DNA of 64,000 nt from positions 4,492,739 through 4,556,738 of the forward strand of contig OZ017767.1 of the NCBI GenBank assembly GCA_963969345.1, written 5' to 3'. Shown piece after piece: positions 10,787 to 23,530 of this stretch (position 1 is its first letter; each line of letters starts with the position of its first letter). The position numbers and the translations under genes were made by a program. Source of the stretch: Turbatrix aceti. Taxonomy: Eukaryota > Nematoda > Chromadorea > Rhabditida > Panagrolaimidae. The notes below the pieces were generated by a model, which did not search any database, was not told the origin of the DNA, and saw only the letters and a list, made by a program, of their open reading frames with translations.

Positions 10787-13700
10787 ATGAAAATTCCTAT
10801 TCTGTTGTTGGTCGGGTTCTGGTTCGTATCCCCGCTGGCTGAGGCCCAGCTGACGATCAACGTCGGTTTTATCGCTGTCGATTCCGAAGACCCCGCGCTA
10901 ACATTCACAAGAATTGCCGGCGGCGTATCAGCTGCTATCGATCGCATCTATAATGATCGTATTCTGCCAGACGGAACCAACATAACGTACTGACCATTAT
11001 TTTTTTTAGCTTGATTAAAATTTGTGTTTGAGGGTGCATACGAGAAGGGGTCCAAGGACCACGGATTTTGCGGTTGGTGCGGCTCTTAACCTAGTGCGTG
11101 AGGTGGGTGTCGATGTAATCATTGCACCTCCGTTCCTCGATCTGGCCATCGTCACCGCGCATACGGCAACGATTAACAACATACCTGCCCTTATCTGGGG
11201 AAAGGTTTTCGAGAGTGACATTGTACGCCCGGACATGTACAAAACCACCCTCAGTGTAATGTACACTTACTCCAAGTAAGTTTAAACAAAACATGCGCCT
11301 GTGAGTGTGTTGAAAATGTTTTTTTCTTCTGCGACGTAAGCCAGGATAACGAGTTGTGATACCCTGAAATCGTTAAAATTTTCCAGAGTTACAAGTTTAA
11401 ATTTTTTTTTAAACATTAGTGTCGCGTGAAAGTGCGAATGTTTCTAAAGAAACTTACGCAGAAAGCGGTACCACACCGCTTAAGACAGTCTTCAGTTTTG
11501 TTCAAATTGTTGGCCTCATTGGCACTGTGCATCATTAATTCGTTGCAGCATGGGCCACGCAATGTGTAAATTCATGAAGCACTACAAGTGGTACAATTTT
11601 GCCTTCATCTACCAAAACATTGATGAAAACGGCTGCTTCAACTTCAATCGCAACATTGAATTGGCCACCCAAACCCGTAACGACTGCGTCATTTCTTACG
11701 TCCAAAAGATTAACATTTGGAACAAGGATGAAATTCAAACAACGTTGTCCCAGATTCGAGCTAAAGCCCGGAGTAGCTCTTTTGCTTTTTATTTACATTT
11801 GCCAACAGTATTTTTTTGTTTCAGTAGTGTTGATGTGCTTTGACAGTCGCGTGGAGCGCCGCCTGTTTGCATTGGCCCTTTACGATGCCGACATGATAAC
11901 AGACGATTTTGTCTATGTTATGGCGGACGTGGATATGAGTGCGGCATTGTTCTACAATAATACACCGTTTTACGTTGACACTACACCTGCAAAGGACGGC
12001 AGGGACGAAGATGCTAGGGAGATGGCGATCAAGTCGTTCAGCGTAAGTTAGATTTTTTTAGTTACATACGCAATAATGCCGATTCAGATCCGAGTGAATG
12101 CGCTGCCTGAATACATCCTGTCAGGAAATCCCAAAGCTGGTTTTTTTGAGGAGCGAGAGTACATACGAGAGCACTTTTACCAGAAGGCAATGGGTTGGCC
12201 GTTCTATTGCACGGACTGCTCACCGGAAGTGTCTGCCTACTCACTTCTGTTATACGACGTGATATATCTCTACGCTCTTGCTCTCTCCAAGGTGATCAAT
12301 GAGTCTGGCACTGATCCATCCGTCTACCGAAATGGAGCTAGGCTTTCGAAGCACACATTTCTACAATTCGATGGCCTGACAGGTGTGGTGACCGTAAACC
12401 AAACGGCTACTCGTCGTTCGATTTTTGGGCTTTATGCTTACGACGAACACACAACGGGGATGTACGTATGCTTTTTAAGCTTTGCCTGATATATTCATAT
12501 AATCTGTGTTTAGAGCATCCGTGCTCTACGCTTCTGCAGAAATGGACAACAATCTCGCGGTCATAAATTCTGGCAAGCTTGTTGAGTTTAAAGTTAATTA
12601 TGATGACGCAGCGTCGACGATTTGGAAAAGTAGAGGAGGCATCCAACCGCTGAACAGACCGGTCTGCGGGTACCTCAACACCTTATGTCCTGTGGATGTC
12701 TTTGACGCATACAAGGGATACTTTATTGCAGGATTTATTATAATTGCTATTCTAGTCAGCACCATAGCTTTTGCTATCTATTTTGCATTTGCTATGAAAC
12801 GCGCTCAGCTCGCGAAACAGGACCGTCTCTGGCAAATATCGTATAAAAAACTAAGACAGGTTACAAATAAAAACAAAACGATCTCGAGCATGCCCTCACT
12901 GCAGTCTAGCCTCAATTCAAATCAACTTACTATCGAAAGCGTTAAGTCTAATCGTTTTTTTGAAGTAAGTGAAACAAAAGCACAATTTTCTGATATAGGT
13001 GTCTTACTTGCAGGTGTTTTATTACGAAGATGAAAAAACGATTGGTATCACATACGGTACTGAATATCCTCGACTAGAAGCTAAGGATCATGCTGAACTT
13101 CGAGGACTTCTAACTTTCGATAACGAAAACGTGAACAAGTTTTTGGGACTTTGCATCGACGGGCCAGAGATGATCACGCTCTGGCGTTTCTGTGGCCGGG
13201 GTACGCTCACTGACGTAATCGGGACTACGTCGTTTACGATGGACGGATTTTTCATCTACTCGCTTATACGCGACCTCGCGGAGGTTGGTGCACGCAGGGG
13301 ACACGAATCAAGCACGTGAGTGACGGGTTGCAGGGCCTCAAGTTCATCCACAAAAGCTTTCTCGGCTTTCACGGACATCTGAAGTCGTCCAACTGTCTCG
13401 TCGATGACCACTGGAAGGTGCTCATCAGCGACTACGGCCTGCGGGACTTTCGCGTAGTTGACTCGGAGAACTTTTTCGGTAAGCTTGAAACCTTTGTCCG
13501 TCGACAAGTCTAAACGCGTATATCAGAAATGCTGTGGAGTGCTCCGGAAGTGCTGCGACAGGAAGTACCGCTGGGATCGAAAGCAGCCGACGTCTACAGC
13601 TTTGCTATCATCTGCTCCGAAATAATCAACATGAAACCCGTATGGGAGCCTAACGAGTACAACAATGATTACGAAGGTGAATTGCAAGTGAATTTATTTA

Positions 13701-14807
13701 AAAAATGCAAAGTTCTGTGGTTTTAGAAATTGTTCATCTCGTGAAGAAAAGCACTCAGCTTGTTGTCAGGCCAATGCTAGAACCGGCTTCGCAAGACCTT
13801 AGTGGCGCCTTGTTGCCTCTCGTGCGGGACTGCTGGAACGAAAGTGCCGCTGACCGACCGAAGATCGAGACGGTCCGCACGCTGCTGACGTCCATGAACA
13901 CGGGGAAAAGCTCAAATCTGATGGACCATGCATTCAGTCAGCTGGAACAGTACGCTGGCGGTCTAGAGGTTGAAGTTGAGCAGCGAACAAAGCTGCTGCT
14001 CGAGGAGAAAAAAAGATCTGATCTGTTGCTCTACCGCATGCTGCCAAAGTGAGTTAATAGGTACCAATGTCTTTCATCAGTCTTGGTTCTTGCAGACAAG
14101 TAGCGGAGAAGCTGAAGGCCGGCCAGTCAGTGGAGCCTGAGTCGTTTGACTGTGTGACAGTCTTCTTCTCTGATGTTGTGAGCTTTACGGCACTTGCAAG
14201 CCGGTCCACACCGCTGCAGGTTGTGACACTGCTCAACGCTCTCTACAGCCTCTTTGATGAAACCATCGGAGAGCACGATGTGTACAAAGTGGAGACGATT
14301 GGCGATGGCTACCTCTGCGTTTCTGGGCTGCCTCATCGCAACGGAAACGAGCACGCACGGCATATTGCTGATATGTCGCTTGGTCTTATTCATGGTCTGC
14401 AAACTTTTTCGGTCCCCCATCTTCCTGCAGAACGCATCAGCCTGCGCATCGGGGTTCACACTGGAGGCTGCGTTGCCGGTGTCGTCGGTCTGGCCATGCC
14501 GCGCTACTGCCTCTTCGGAGACACTATCAACACGGCTTCACGTATGGAAAGCAATGGAAAGCGTAAGGTTGCATTGTAAAATACATCATTTTTTAAATGA
14601 AAATGTTTAGCCAACAAAATCCAACTTTCGTCTGAAGCGAACGACTTTCTCACCCAAAAAGTGGGCGGCTTCATTACCCAGAGTCGTGGCGACGTTATCA
14701 TCAAGGTTTTCAATCTGTTGTTTTTGTTGATAAACTAAATACCTTTTTTTCAGGGGAAAGGAGTCATGGAAACATTCTGGCTTGTTGGCCATGAACATGG
14801 AAATTAG
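10787..14807 (+). CDS. Receptor-type guanylate cyclase, copy b
   Basis: Complete gene. Exon 1 is 10787-10986 (signal peptide [20 protein letters not shown]), exon 2 is 11033-11275, and the body starts with exon 3 at 11549 ([19 protein letters not shown]). The second exon needs the acceptor TTTGAG at 11027-11032, because the nearer TTTAG leads to a stop. A transmembrane helix ([24 protein letters not shown]) lies at 12718-12790. The kinase-homology domain spans about 13015-13930 with [12 protein letters not shown] and ISDYGL, typical of cyclase pseudokinases. The signalling helix runs 13920-14049 and the cyclase domain 14098-14807, with both catalytic Asp, Glu and Cys present. The C-terminus stops shortly after METFWLVG, at HEHGN, about 45 residues earlier than in c, d and e. 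It should make cGMP at the plasma membrane. Confidence 0.88.
13131..13690 (+). repeat. Homogenised kinase-domain block, copy b
   Basis: Exons and two introns of the kinase-homology region are almost base-for-base identical to 16821-17380, 21621-22180 and 29613-30170. Identity includes the 50-bp intron that starts GTTGGTGCACGCAGGGG. Confidence 0.85.
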
Positions 14808-15225
14808 TTGCGACAGCGATTTGATAAAGCTGCATACCGACTTGCAGCAGACTTTTCACTTTCTTTCGATTGTTGTAATTTTGTATCAACAACAAGTAGT
14901 TAGATTTTGTATACTTAACTCTGGAAAATTTTGATTAGATGTTCAGGATTTTGATGTGTAGGACAGCTGTTGTCATTATAAAAATCTTTCAGTGTTTTTC
15001 TGGGACCAGACATATGAATTTGATGAATTTGTTAGAACAAAATTGAAGGGAATCACAGCAACGCTTTTTTAAAGACAAAGTATAATATATGTACCTGTAT
15101 TACATATTTTGTAGATCCGGATAAGAAAAAATAAAAATAATGATTCGCTTGAACGTGGCGAAGTAACATATTTATTTATGTCATTTATCTTCAACTGTTT
15201 ATTTTTTTATTGTAGTGCTTTGCAG
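14808..15225. other. Spacer between cyclase b and headless body c
   Basis: AT-rich, with no recognisable copy of the 200- and 243-nt head exons present in b, d and e. It ends in a polypyrimidine tract and two successive AG acceptors (near 15214 and 15225), the second in the position of the exon 3 acceptor of the other copies. Confidence 0.6.
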
Positions 15226-18200
15226 CATGGGCCACGCGATGTGTGAATTTATGAAGCACTACAAGTGGTACAACTTTGCCTTCATCTATCAGAACATTGA
15301 TGAAAACGGCTGCTTCAATTTCCAGCGCAATATTGAATTAGCCACCCAAACACGTAACGACTGCGTCATTTCTTACGTCCAAAAGATTAGTAATTGGAAA
15401 GAAGAAGAAATTCAGCGAACGCTTTATCAGATCCGCGCTAAAGCAAGAAGTAACTTTATGAAAGTGAATTTTTTTGTATTATCAAATGTCTTTGTTTAGT
15501 AGTGCTGATGTGCTTCGACAGCCGCATAGAACGTCGACGATTTGCGCTAGCTCTCCATGACGCAGACATGATTTCGGATGATTATGTCTACATCATGGCG
15601 GACGTCGATATGAGTGGATCACTGGTGTACAACGCAAGTGCGTTCTACGTTGATCCTTCGCCTGTCAATGATGGTAGGGACGAAGATGCCAGAAAAATGG
15701 CTATGAAATCGTTCAATGTAGGATTGTGTTGTTATTTATTCATTTTTGAAAAAAAATAGTTGTTCAGATGCGAATAGATGCGCTTTCTGAATATAAGCTT
15801 TCACCCAACCCATCAGCCACCTTTGATGAAGAGCGTGCTTACGTTCAAGCGTATATGCACGAAAAGGCTATGGGATGGCCGTTCTTCTGCACAGATTGTT
15901 TACCAGACGTGTCAGCTTACGCTCTGTTGCTCTACGATGTGATTTACCTTTACGGCCTTGCTCTTTCTAAGGTGATCAATGAATCCGGCACCGACCCATC
16001 CGTCTACCGAAATGGAGCTAGACTGTCAAAATACGTATTTCTTGAATTCGAAGGCTTAACTGGCACCGTAACTGTCAATCAGTCCGGCACACGGCTGGCG
16101 ACATTCGGACTGTTCGGCTATAACGAATCGGAATACACCATGTAAGTGTCTGCGACGGAGTATTTTCTCAACCCCATTAGGGGTGTTTTAGGGCAAAGCT
16201 TCTTTACATTACAGCCGATGTTGACAACGACTTGACGACAATCAATGCAGGCAAGCTCATAAAACTCGAAACGCACTACGATGATCCAGCGAAGACAATC
16301 TGGGCAAACAGACATGGGATTCAGCCCTTGAACAAACCGATTTGCGGTTATCTCAACAACTCTTGTCCTATCAATGTTTTCAAAGAGTACAGAGGCTTCT
16401 TTATCATAGTTTTTGCCGTTATTGCGCTGCTTGTCTTCGCAATTTTCTTTGCCATATACTACAGTATCTCAATGAAGCGTGCTGAGCTCGCACGACAAGA
16501 TCTTCTGTGGCAGATTTCATACGAATCACTCATTCCGTTGACTAACAAAAACAAGTTGGTGTCAAGCATGCGTTCTCTGCAATCAAGTTGCTCTAGTCAT
16601 ATGACCATGGATACTTCCAAGTCCAATCGTTTTTTTCAGGTGAGCAGAATCAAATTTCTAATTTTGACTAAAAACTGATTTTTTTAATTTTATTCTGTAC
16701 TGCAGGTGTTCTACTACAAGGATGAAAAAGTGATAGGAATCATGAACGGCACTGAATATCCGCGACTAGAACCCAAAGATCACGCTGAACTACGGGGGCT
16801 TATAACCTTTGACAACGAAAATGTGGACAAGTTTTTGGGACTCTGCATCGACGGGCCAGAAATGATCACGCTCTGGCGTTTCTGTGGCAGGGGTACGCTC
16901 ACTGACGTAATCGGGACTACGTCGTTTACGATGGACGGATTTTTCATTTACTCGCTTATACGCGACCTCGCGGAGGTTGGTGCACGCAGGGGACACGAAT
17001 CAAGCACGTGAGTGACGGGTTGCAGGGCCTCAAATTCATCCACAAGAGCTTCCTCGGCTTTCACGGACATCTGAAGTCGTCAAACTGCCTCGTCGATGAC
17101 CACTGGAAGGTGCTCATCAGCGACTACGGCTTGCGGGACTTTCGCGTAGTTGACTCGGAAAACTTTTTCGGTAAGCTTGATAACTTTATCTGTTGACAAG
17201 TCTAAACGTGTGTATCAGAAATGCTGTGGAGTGCTCCGGAAGTGCTGCGACAGGAAGTACCGCTGGGATCGAAAGCAGCCGACGTCTACAGTTTTGCTAT
17301 CATCTGCTCGGAGATAATCAACATGAAACCCGTATGGGAGCCTAATGAATACAACACTGATTACGAAGGTGAATTGCAAGTGAATATAACAAATGCAGGA
17401 AATCTATGGTTTTAGAAATTGTTCATCTTGTGAAGAATGGCACTCAGCCTGTTGTCAGGCCCGTTCTAGAACCTGCGTCGGCGGATCTCAGTGGTGCGCT
17501 GGTGCATCTTGTGCGTGATTGTTGGAACGAAAGCTCTGCTGACCGTCCAAAAATCGAAACTGTGAGAACGCTGCTTACATCCATGAACACCGGCAAGAGT
17601 TCGAATCTGATGGACCACGCGTTCAGTCAACTGGAACAATATGCCGGGGGACTGGAAGCTGAGGTCGAGCAACGAACACAGCTGCTGCTTGAAGAGAAAA
17701 AAAGGTCAGATCTGCTGCTCTACCGCATGCTGCCAAAGTGAGTTGATCAGTTTCAGTCTCCAAAACTCTGTCTGTTTCTTGCAGACAAGTGGCAGAGAAG
17801 CTGAAAGCCGGTCAATCAGTGGAGCCTGAGTCGTTTGACTGTGTGACAGTCTTCTTCTCGGATGTTGTGAGCTTTACGGCACTTGCAAGCCGGTCCACAC
17901 CGCTGCAAGTTGTGACATTGCTTAACGCTCTCTACAGCCTCTTTGATGAAACCATCGGAGAACACGATGTGTACAAGGTGGAAACAATTGGCGATGGCTA
18001 CCTCTGCGTTTCGGGGCTGCCTCATCGCAACGGCAACGAGCACGCTCGCCACATCGCTGATATGTCGCTCGGTCTCATAAAAGGTCTCCGCACATTTTCG
18101 GTTCCCCATCTTCCCGGAGAACGCATCAGCCTGCGCATCGGCGTCCACACTGGAGGCTGCGTTGCCGGTGTCGTCGGTCTTGCCATGCCGCGCTATTGCC

Positions 18201-18624
18201 TCTTCGGAGACACTATCAACACGGCTTCCCGAATGGAAAGCAATGGAAAACGTGAGTTTTGGTTCCAACAGATTATTTTCTTATTTACATGTTTAGCCAA
18301 CAAAATCCAACTTTCTTCTGAAGCAAACGCCTTTCTCACAAAGAAAGTGGGCGGCTTCGTTACTCAAAGTCGAGGCGACGTCATTATCAAGGTTTTCGAT
18401 CTGTTGTTTTCGCTGATAAACTACTTTTATTTCAGGGGAAAGGAGTCATGGAAACATTCTGGCTCGTAGGTCGCGAGAACGACCCTGCCACACTGAATGA
18501 TTTCTATGCCCGTGAAGAGTCTGAAAAGAAAACCGTAGGTGCTGCTATTAAAAAATGGAGAGAAGAAGAACCAAAAGAAAGCGTCGACAAACACACTTTG
18601 GCTCTACCGCCGGCAGTGTTTTGA
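15226..18624 (+). pseudogene. Headless receptor guanylate cyclase body, copy c
   Basis: The body begins at exon 3 (TGCAG|C ATGGGCCACGCG), preceded by a good acceptor, but no signal peptide or first-third ligand-binding exons lie in the 418 bp after copy b. All later exons are open: rest of the ligand-binding domain, transmembrane helix at 16390-16465, kinase-homology domain, signalling helix, and a cyclase domain (17790-18268 plus later exons) with both Asp, Glu and Cys. The tail runs to [12 protein letters not shown] and stops at 18622. An in-frame ATG at 15227 could start a product without a signal peptide. The body could also be reached by splicing from an upstream head (a or b). The intact frame argues against long decay. 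Pseudogene status is an inference from the missing 5' exons. Confidence 0.65.
16821..17380 (+). repeat. Homogenised kinase-domain block, copy c
   Basis: Same block as 13131-13690, with a few base changes; flanking exons are clearly less alike. Confidence 0.85.
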
Positions 18625-18954
18625 ATCTGAATGATCTTGTTTCATGTTTTAAAAACAGATGTGCACAACTGTTTTTAAACCTCATGAAATTGTGTTTGTA
18701 TCGTATAAACAGTTTTCTGTGTTTTGTGTAGCATGGTACTGATTGCATGCACTTTATTCGGTTAAGGTTAAACGACTGGATTTGTGTTTAATTTATTGTC
18801 TGTTCATGGGAACGAAAGCTCCACTGTCGATCAAGAATTTGTTGTCTGAATATATTACATAGCATAGCCACAAAGTCACATACGGCTTTCATGGCTTCTT
18901 TAAGCTGTCTAGGAGCGAGGCGGACTTTGAGCGCAGGAATGTCTAAAATTAATC

Positions 18955-18967
18955 CTATCTTTGACCA
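18955..18967. repeat. SINE target-site duplication, left
   Basis: The 13-mer CTATCTTTGACCA occurs here and identically at 19316-19328, bracketing the 348-bp SINE. Confidence 0.9.
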
Positions 18968-19315
18968 TTTTTCATTTCATTTCATTTCATTTATTCTCTA
19001 ACTCGTACGCACCATATCATACATACAACACTACAATGAACAGTCAGAAGGTGATGAAGATGATGATGGCGACTCGTACGTAGAGGGGCCCATCCGGAAC
19101 GGATGTCTTTGCGATACGTGCACCCTGAGTTCGCAGCTCTTACAGGGGACGGGACGTGTTTTTGGTGTGGTGTGTTTTTTCGATTGGATGATGACGAATG
19201 AGAATGAGTTGTAGAAGACCGCTGCGCCCAAGCGGGATCGAACCTCGACCTTGATTTCCTTGTAGACGCGCCACACACCACTGGGCCACCCGCGCCCAAA
19301 AATGTTTGCCGCATA
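18968..19315 (-). mobile_element. tRNA-derived SINE
   Basis: On the minus strand the element has a tRNA-like head at about 19298-19225, with an A box (TGGCCCAGTGG) and a B box (GGTTCGATCCC) correctly spaced, as for an internal RNA polymerase III promoter. The T and anticodon stems are imperfect, so it is not a working tRNA. A unrelated body follows, then a 3' end with GTGCGTACGAGTTAGAGA and a tail of ATGAA repeats (18970-18995). A perfect 13-bp duplication flanks it. Its 3' end resembles that of the LINE at 23531-26532, which suggests that LINE supplies its reverse transcriptase. The orthologous upstream segment of copy e lacks it, so the insertion came after the d/e duplication. Confidence 0.9.
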
Positions 19316-19328
19316 CTATCTTTGACCA
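19316..19328. repeat. SINE target-site duplication, right
   Basis: Second copy of CTATCTTTGACCA, identical to 18955-18967. Confidence 0.9.
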
Positions 19329-19481
19329 GCCAATGAAAACACTTGTCGTATGATCTCTCTGCTAGTAACAAAGCTTAACAATGTTCTGTGGAATACGATA
19401 GAAAGATGTTATGCAGCACTGATGTGAGGGGCTTCTTTCTCGAGTTGTGTAGGCCGAAAGATTCCTTTGCTCACAAGTGTC

Positions 19482-22400
19482 ATGGAAATGTTTATCACGT
19501 GGCTTGTTCGACTTTTGTTTTTAACCTTAGCGACCAGAGCTCAATTATCGATCAAAATCGGCGTGATTGGCTTTGATTCGGATGACTCGTCTATTTGCTT
19601 TACTAGAACTGCTGGCGCCGTGCCGGCTGCACTCGAACGAGTAGCCAATGATCGAATTCTTCCAGACGGCACCAACTTTACGTAAGAGGACTCACAATTT
19701 CTAGAAGGATTCTTTTATGCTTTTTAAGAATTTTGCTCAAACGAGGCCCTGCTAGTAAGGAGTTTGCCGTTGGTGCTGCTTTGAGTCTGCTGCGGGAAGA
19801 GAATGTTGACGTCATTGTTGCTCCTCCGATTCTGGATTCGGCTATTATTACTGCACACACGGCAACATCGGTCAACGTACCTTCCCTTATATGGGGCAAA
19901 GTTTTTGAGAGTGATATTGTCCGCCCAGACATGTATAAGACGACGTTAAGTATGATGTATACGTACGCCAAGTAAGGGAAATGTCACACTGATTTCTAGA
20001 AAACGGCATTTATGATTTTAAAATCTTTAACTATACTTAAACTGAATGCATTTCAGTATGGGCCACGCGATGTGTGAATTCATGAAGCACTACAACTGGT
20101 ACAACTTTGCCTTCATTTACCAGAACGTCGACGAAAACGGCTGCTACAATTTCCAGCGCAACATCGAGTTAGCCACACAAACCCGCAACGATTGCGTTAT
20201 CTCTTACGTTCAGCAACTCAACAACATAAACGATGAAATACTTCAACAAACTCTGGAGCAAATTCGAGCTAAAGCAAGAAGTACCGTTCAGTTCCACGTA
20301 TTTTCATTTACTCTTGTGATTTTCAGTAGTTCTTATGTGCTTCGACAGTGGCATAGAGCGCCGTCAGTTTGCCCTTTCTCTTCACGATGCAAACATGATA
20401 TCCGACGACTACGTCTACATTATGGCCGACGTTGATATGAGTGGATCTTTGTTTTACAACTTTGGCCCATTTTACGTTGATACTTCCAACGTGAGCGACG
20501 GCAGAGATATGGATGCCAAACAAACGGCCATGAAATCGTTTAACGTATGTTTACTTAAAAAAGCGTGGCCATATGATTTGATTCAGATCCGAATCAACGC
20601 ATTGCCAAACTATAAGCTGTCTCCGAATCCGGACGCTACCTTATCTGAAGAGCGCGACTACATAAGTCAGTTGTTCTATCAAAAAGCACAAGGCTGGCCT
20701 TTCTACTGCACTGACTGCTCGAGCGATGTCTCGGAATACGCCCTCTTGCTTTACGACGTTATTTACCTCTACGCACTGGCTCTGTCTAAGGTGGTTAATG
20801 AATCAGGCATTGACCCCTCCGTTTACCGAAATGGCCATAGGCTAGCCAAATACATGTTTTTGGAGTTTGAAGGCCTGACCGGTACTGTCACGGTGAACCA
20901 ATCGGGCACCCGACGTGCTACTTTTGGCCTTTATGGCTACAATGAATCAGAAATTGCACCGTGGGTTCCGCAAACAGTATAAGCGAAAACGGCAAAATAT
21001 AATTTAGAGCGACGACTCTTCATGCCTCTGTCGATGTCGACAACGATCTCTCAACGATTAACGCCAACAAGCTTGTCTCTTTTAAGGTGTATTATGACGA
21101 TGCTGCAACAACAATTTGGAAGAATCGGGCCGGCATTCAGCCACTGAACAGACCAATCTGCGGATACCTCAACACATTATGCCCAGTGAACATTTTCGAT
21201 GAATACAGAGGCTACTTTATTGCAGTCTTTGTTATCATAGGTCTGCTTGTATCCGCCATCGCATTTGCTGTTTACTATGCAATTGCAATGAAGCGGGCCG
21301 AGTTGGCCAAACAGGATCTCCTTTGGCAGGTCTCGTACAAAACACTAAGTCCTCTGACCAACAAAAGCGCACTTGTGTCCAGCATGCGATCACTGCAATC
21401 CAGCACTTCGAGTCACTTTACCATGGAAAGCGTAAAATCGAACCGCTTTTTTCAGGTTCGTTTGATGTTTGCACGAATGCTTTAATTGACCCTGTTTTTT
21501 GTAGGTGTTTTACTACAAAGATGAAAAAGTCATAGGAATCATGAACGGCACTGAATATCCCCGACTCGAGACTAAAGATCATGCCGAACTTCGGGGACTT
21601 ATTGGTCTTGACAACGAAAACGTGAACAAGTTTTTGGGACTTTGCATCGACGGGCCAGAGATGATCACGCTCTGGCGTTTCTGTGGCCGGGGTACGCTCA
21701 CTGACGTAATCGGGACTACGTCGTTTACGATGGACGGATTTTTCATCTACTCGCTTATACGCGACCTCGCGGAGGTTGGTGCACGCAGGGGACACGAATC
21801 AAGCACGTGAGTGACGGGTTGCAGGGCCTCAAATTCATCCACAAAAGCTTTCTCGGCTTTCACGGACATCTGAAGTCGTCAAACTGCCTCGTCGATGACC
21901 ACTGGAAGGTGCTCATCAGCGACTACGGCCTGCGGGACTTTCGCGTAGTTGACTCGGAGAACTTTTTCGGTAAGCTTGAAACCTTTGTCCGTCGACAAGT
22001 CTAAACGCGTGTATCAGAAATGCTGTGGAGTGCTCCGGAAGTGCTGCGACAGGAAGTACCGCTGGGATCGAAAGCAGCCGACGTCTACAGTTTTGCTATC
22101 ATCTGCTCGGAGATAATCAACATGAAACCCGTATGGGAGCCTAATGAATACAACAATGATTACGAAGGTGAATTGCAAATACAATATGCATAACAAATGC
22201 ATAAAGTTCAATTTTTCTAGAAATTGTGCACCTTGTAAAGAAAGGCACTCAGCCCGCCGTCAGACCCATCTTAGAACCGGCATCAGCGGATCTCAGCGGT
22301 GCATTAGTGCACCTCGTGCGTGATTGTTGGAACGAAAGCTCTGCTGACCGACCGAGGATCGAGACTGTGAGAACGCTGCTTACATCCATGAACACCGGCA

Positions 22401-23433
22401 AGAGTTCGAATCTGATGGACCACGCGTTTAGTCAACTGGAACAATATGCAGGGGGACTGGAAGCCGAGGTCGAGCAACGAACACAGCTACTGCTCGAAGA
22501 GAAAAAGAGGTCTGACCTGTTACTCTATCGCATGCTGCCAAAGTGAGTTTATCAGTACCAAATTTTTTCATCAGTCCTGCTTCTTGCAGACAAGTAGCGG
22601 AGAAGCTGAAGGCCGGCCAGTCAGTGGAACCGGAATCGTTCGATTGCGTGACGGTTTTCTTTTCGGACGTTGTCAGCTTCACGACGCTTGCAAGTCGGTG
22701 CACGCCCTTACAGGTGGTAACGCTGCTTAATGACCTTTACACTCTATTTGACGCAACTATCGGAGAGCACGATGTGTACAAGGTGGAAACAATTGGCGAT
22801 GGTTACCTCTGCGTTTCCGGGCTGCCTCATCGCAACGGCAACGAGCACGCTCGCCACATCGCTGATATGTCGCTCGGTCTCATAAAAGGTCTCCGCACAT
22901 TTTCGGTTCCCCATCTTCCAGGAGAACGCATCAGCCTGCGCATCGGCGTTCACACCGGTGGTTGTGTCGCCGGTGTCGTCGGTCTTGCCATGCCGCGCTA
23001 CTGCCTCTTTGGAGACACTATCAACACGGCTTCCCGAATGGAAAGCAATGGAAAACGTGAGTTTTGGTTCCAACAGATTATTTTCTTATTTACATGTTTA
23101 GCCAACAAAATCCAACTTTCGTCTGAAGCGAACGACTTTCTCACCCAAAAAGTGGGCGGCTTCGTTACCCAGAGTCGTGGCGACGTCATCATCAAGGTAC
23201 TTTGATTCGCTGTTAGCTGATAAGCTACGTCCTTTTAGGGAAAAGGAGTAATGGAAACGTTCTGGCTCGTGGGTCGAGAAAACGACCGTGCCACACTTAA
23301 TGATTTCTACGCGCATGAAGAGTTTGAAAAGAAAACCGTTGGTGCAGCTATTAAAAAATGGCGAGAAGAAGAGCCTAAGGAAAGCGTCGAGAACCACACT
23401 TTGGCTGCACCGTCGGCGCTTGTCCAAATCTGA
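19482..23433 (+). CDS. Receptor-type guanylate cyclase, copy d
   Basis: Complete gene. Exon 1 is 19482-19681, exon 2 is 19729-19971, and exon 3 starts at 20057. The start at 19482 is chosen because the AGTGTCATG context is shared with b and e; the signal peptide follows ([17 protein letters not shown]). The ligand-binding region continues to about 21150, and a transmembrane helix ([22 protein letters not shown]) lies at 21215-21285. The kinase-homology domain ([18 protein letters not shown]) spans about 21505-22390, the signalling helix about 22410-22543, and the cyclase domain 22591-23220 with both metal Asp, Glu and Cys. The final exon is 23240-23433 and ends ALVQI. It is the closest relative of copy e. 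A LINE is inserted 97 bp past its stop. Confidence 0.9.
21621..22180 (+). repeat. Homogenised kinase-domain block, copy d
   Basis: Same block as 13131-13690; the second intron (GTAAGCTTGAAACC...) is nearly identical to that of copy b. Confidence 0.85.
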
Positions 23434-23518
23434 ATTATATTGATTCTGTATAAGCAGATGTAAGGACAAAAAAAGCGATGTAGTTGCTTTAAGGTAAAAT
23501 TTTAGGTATTTTCACAAC

Positions 23519-23530
23519 AAGATTCCATAA
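23519..23530. repeat. LINE target-site duplication, left
   Basis: AAGATTCCATAA, repeated identically at 26533-26544. Confidence 0.92.

Larger units (their letters stand above)
18625..19481. promoter_or_regulatory. Spacer and promoter of cyclase d (SINE inside)
   Basis: Contains the 3' flank of copy c, the SINE, and about 150 bp before copy d. That last stretch (GGCTTCTTTCTCGAGTTG, then AGTGTCATG at the start codon) is strongly similar to the segment before copy e (26995-27050), so the promoter region was duplicated with the gene. AGTGTCATG also marks the start of copy b. Confidence 0.6.

Noticed and set aside
11022..11032. Frame break at exon 2 of cyclase b
   Set aside because: Using the acceptor TTTGAG at 11027-11032 instead of the earlier TTTAG gives a 243-nt exon identical in length to the other copies.
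19225..19298. tRNA gene on the minus strand (A and B boxes present)
   Set aside because: T and anticodon stems do not pair well, and the segment is the 5' head of a 348-bp element with target-site duplications and a repeat tail, so it is a SINE head.
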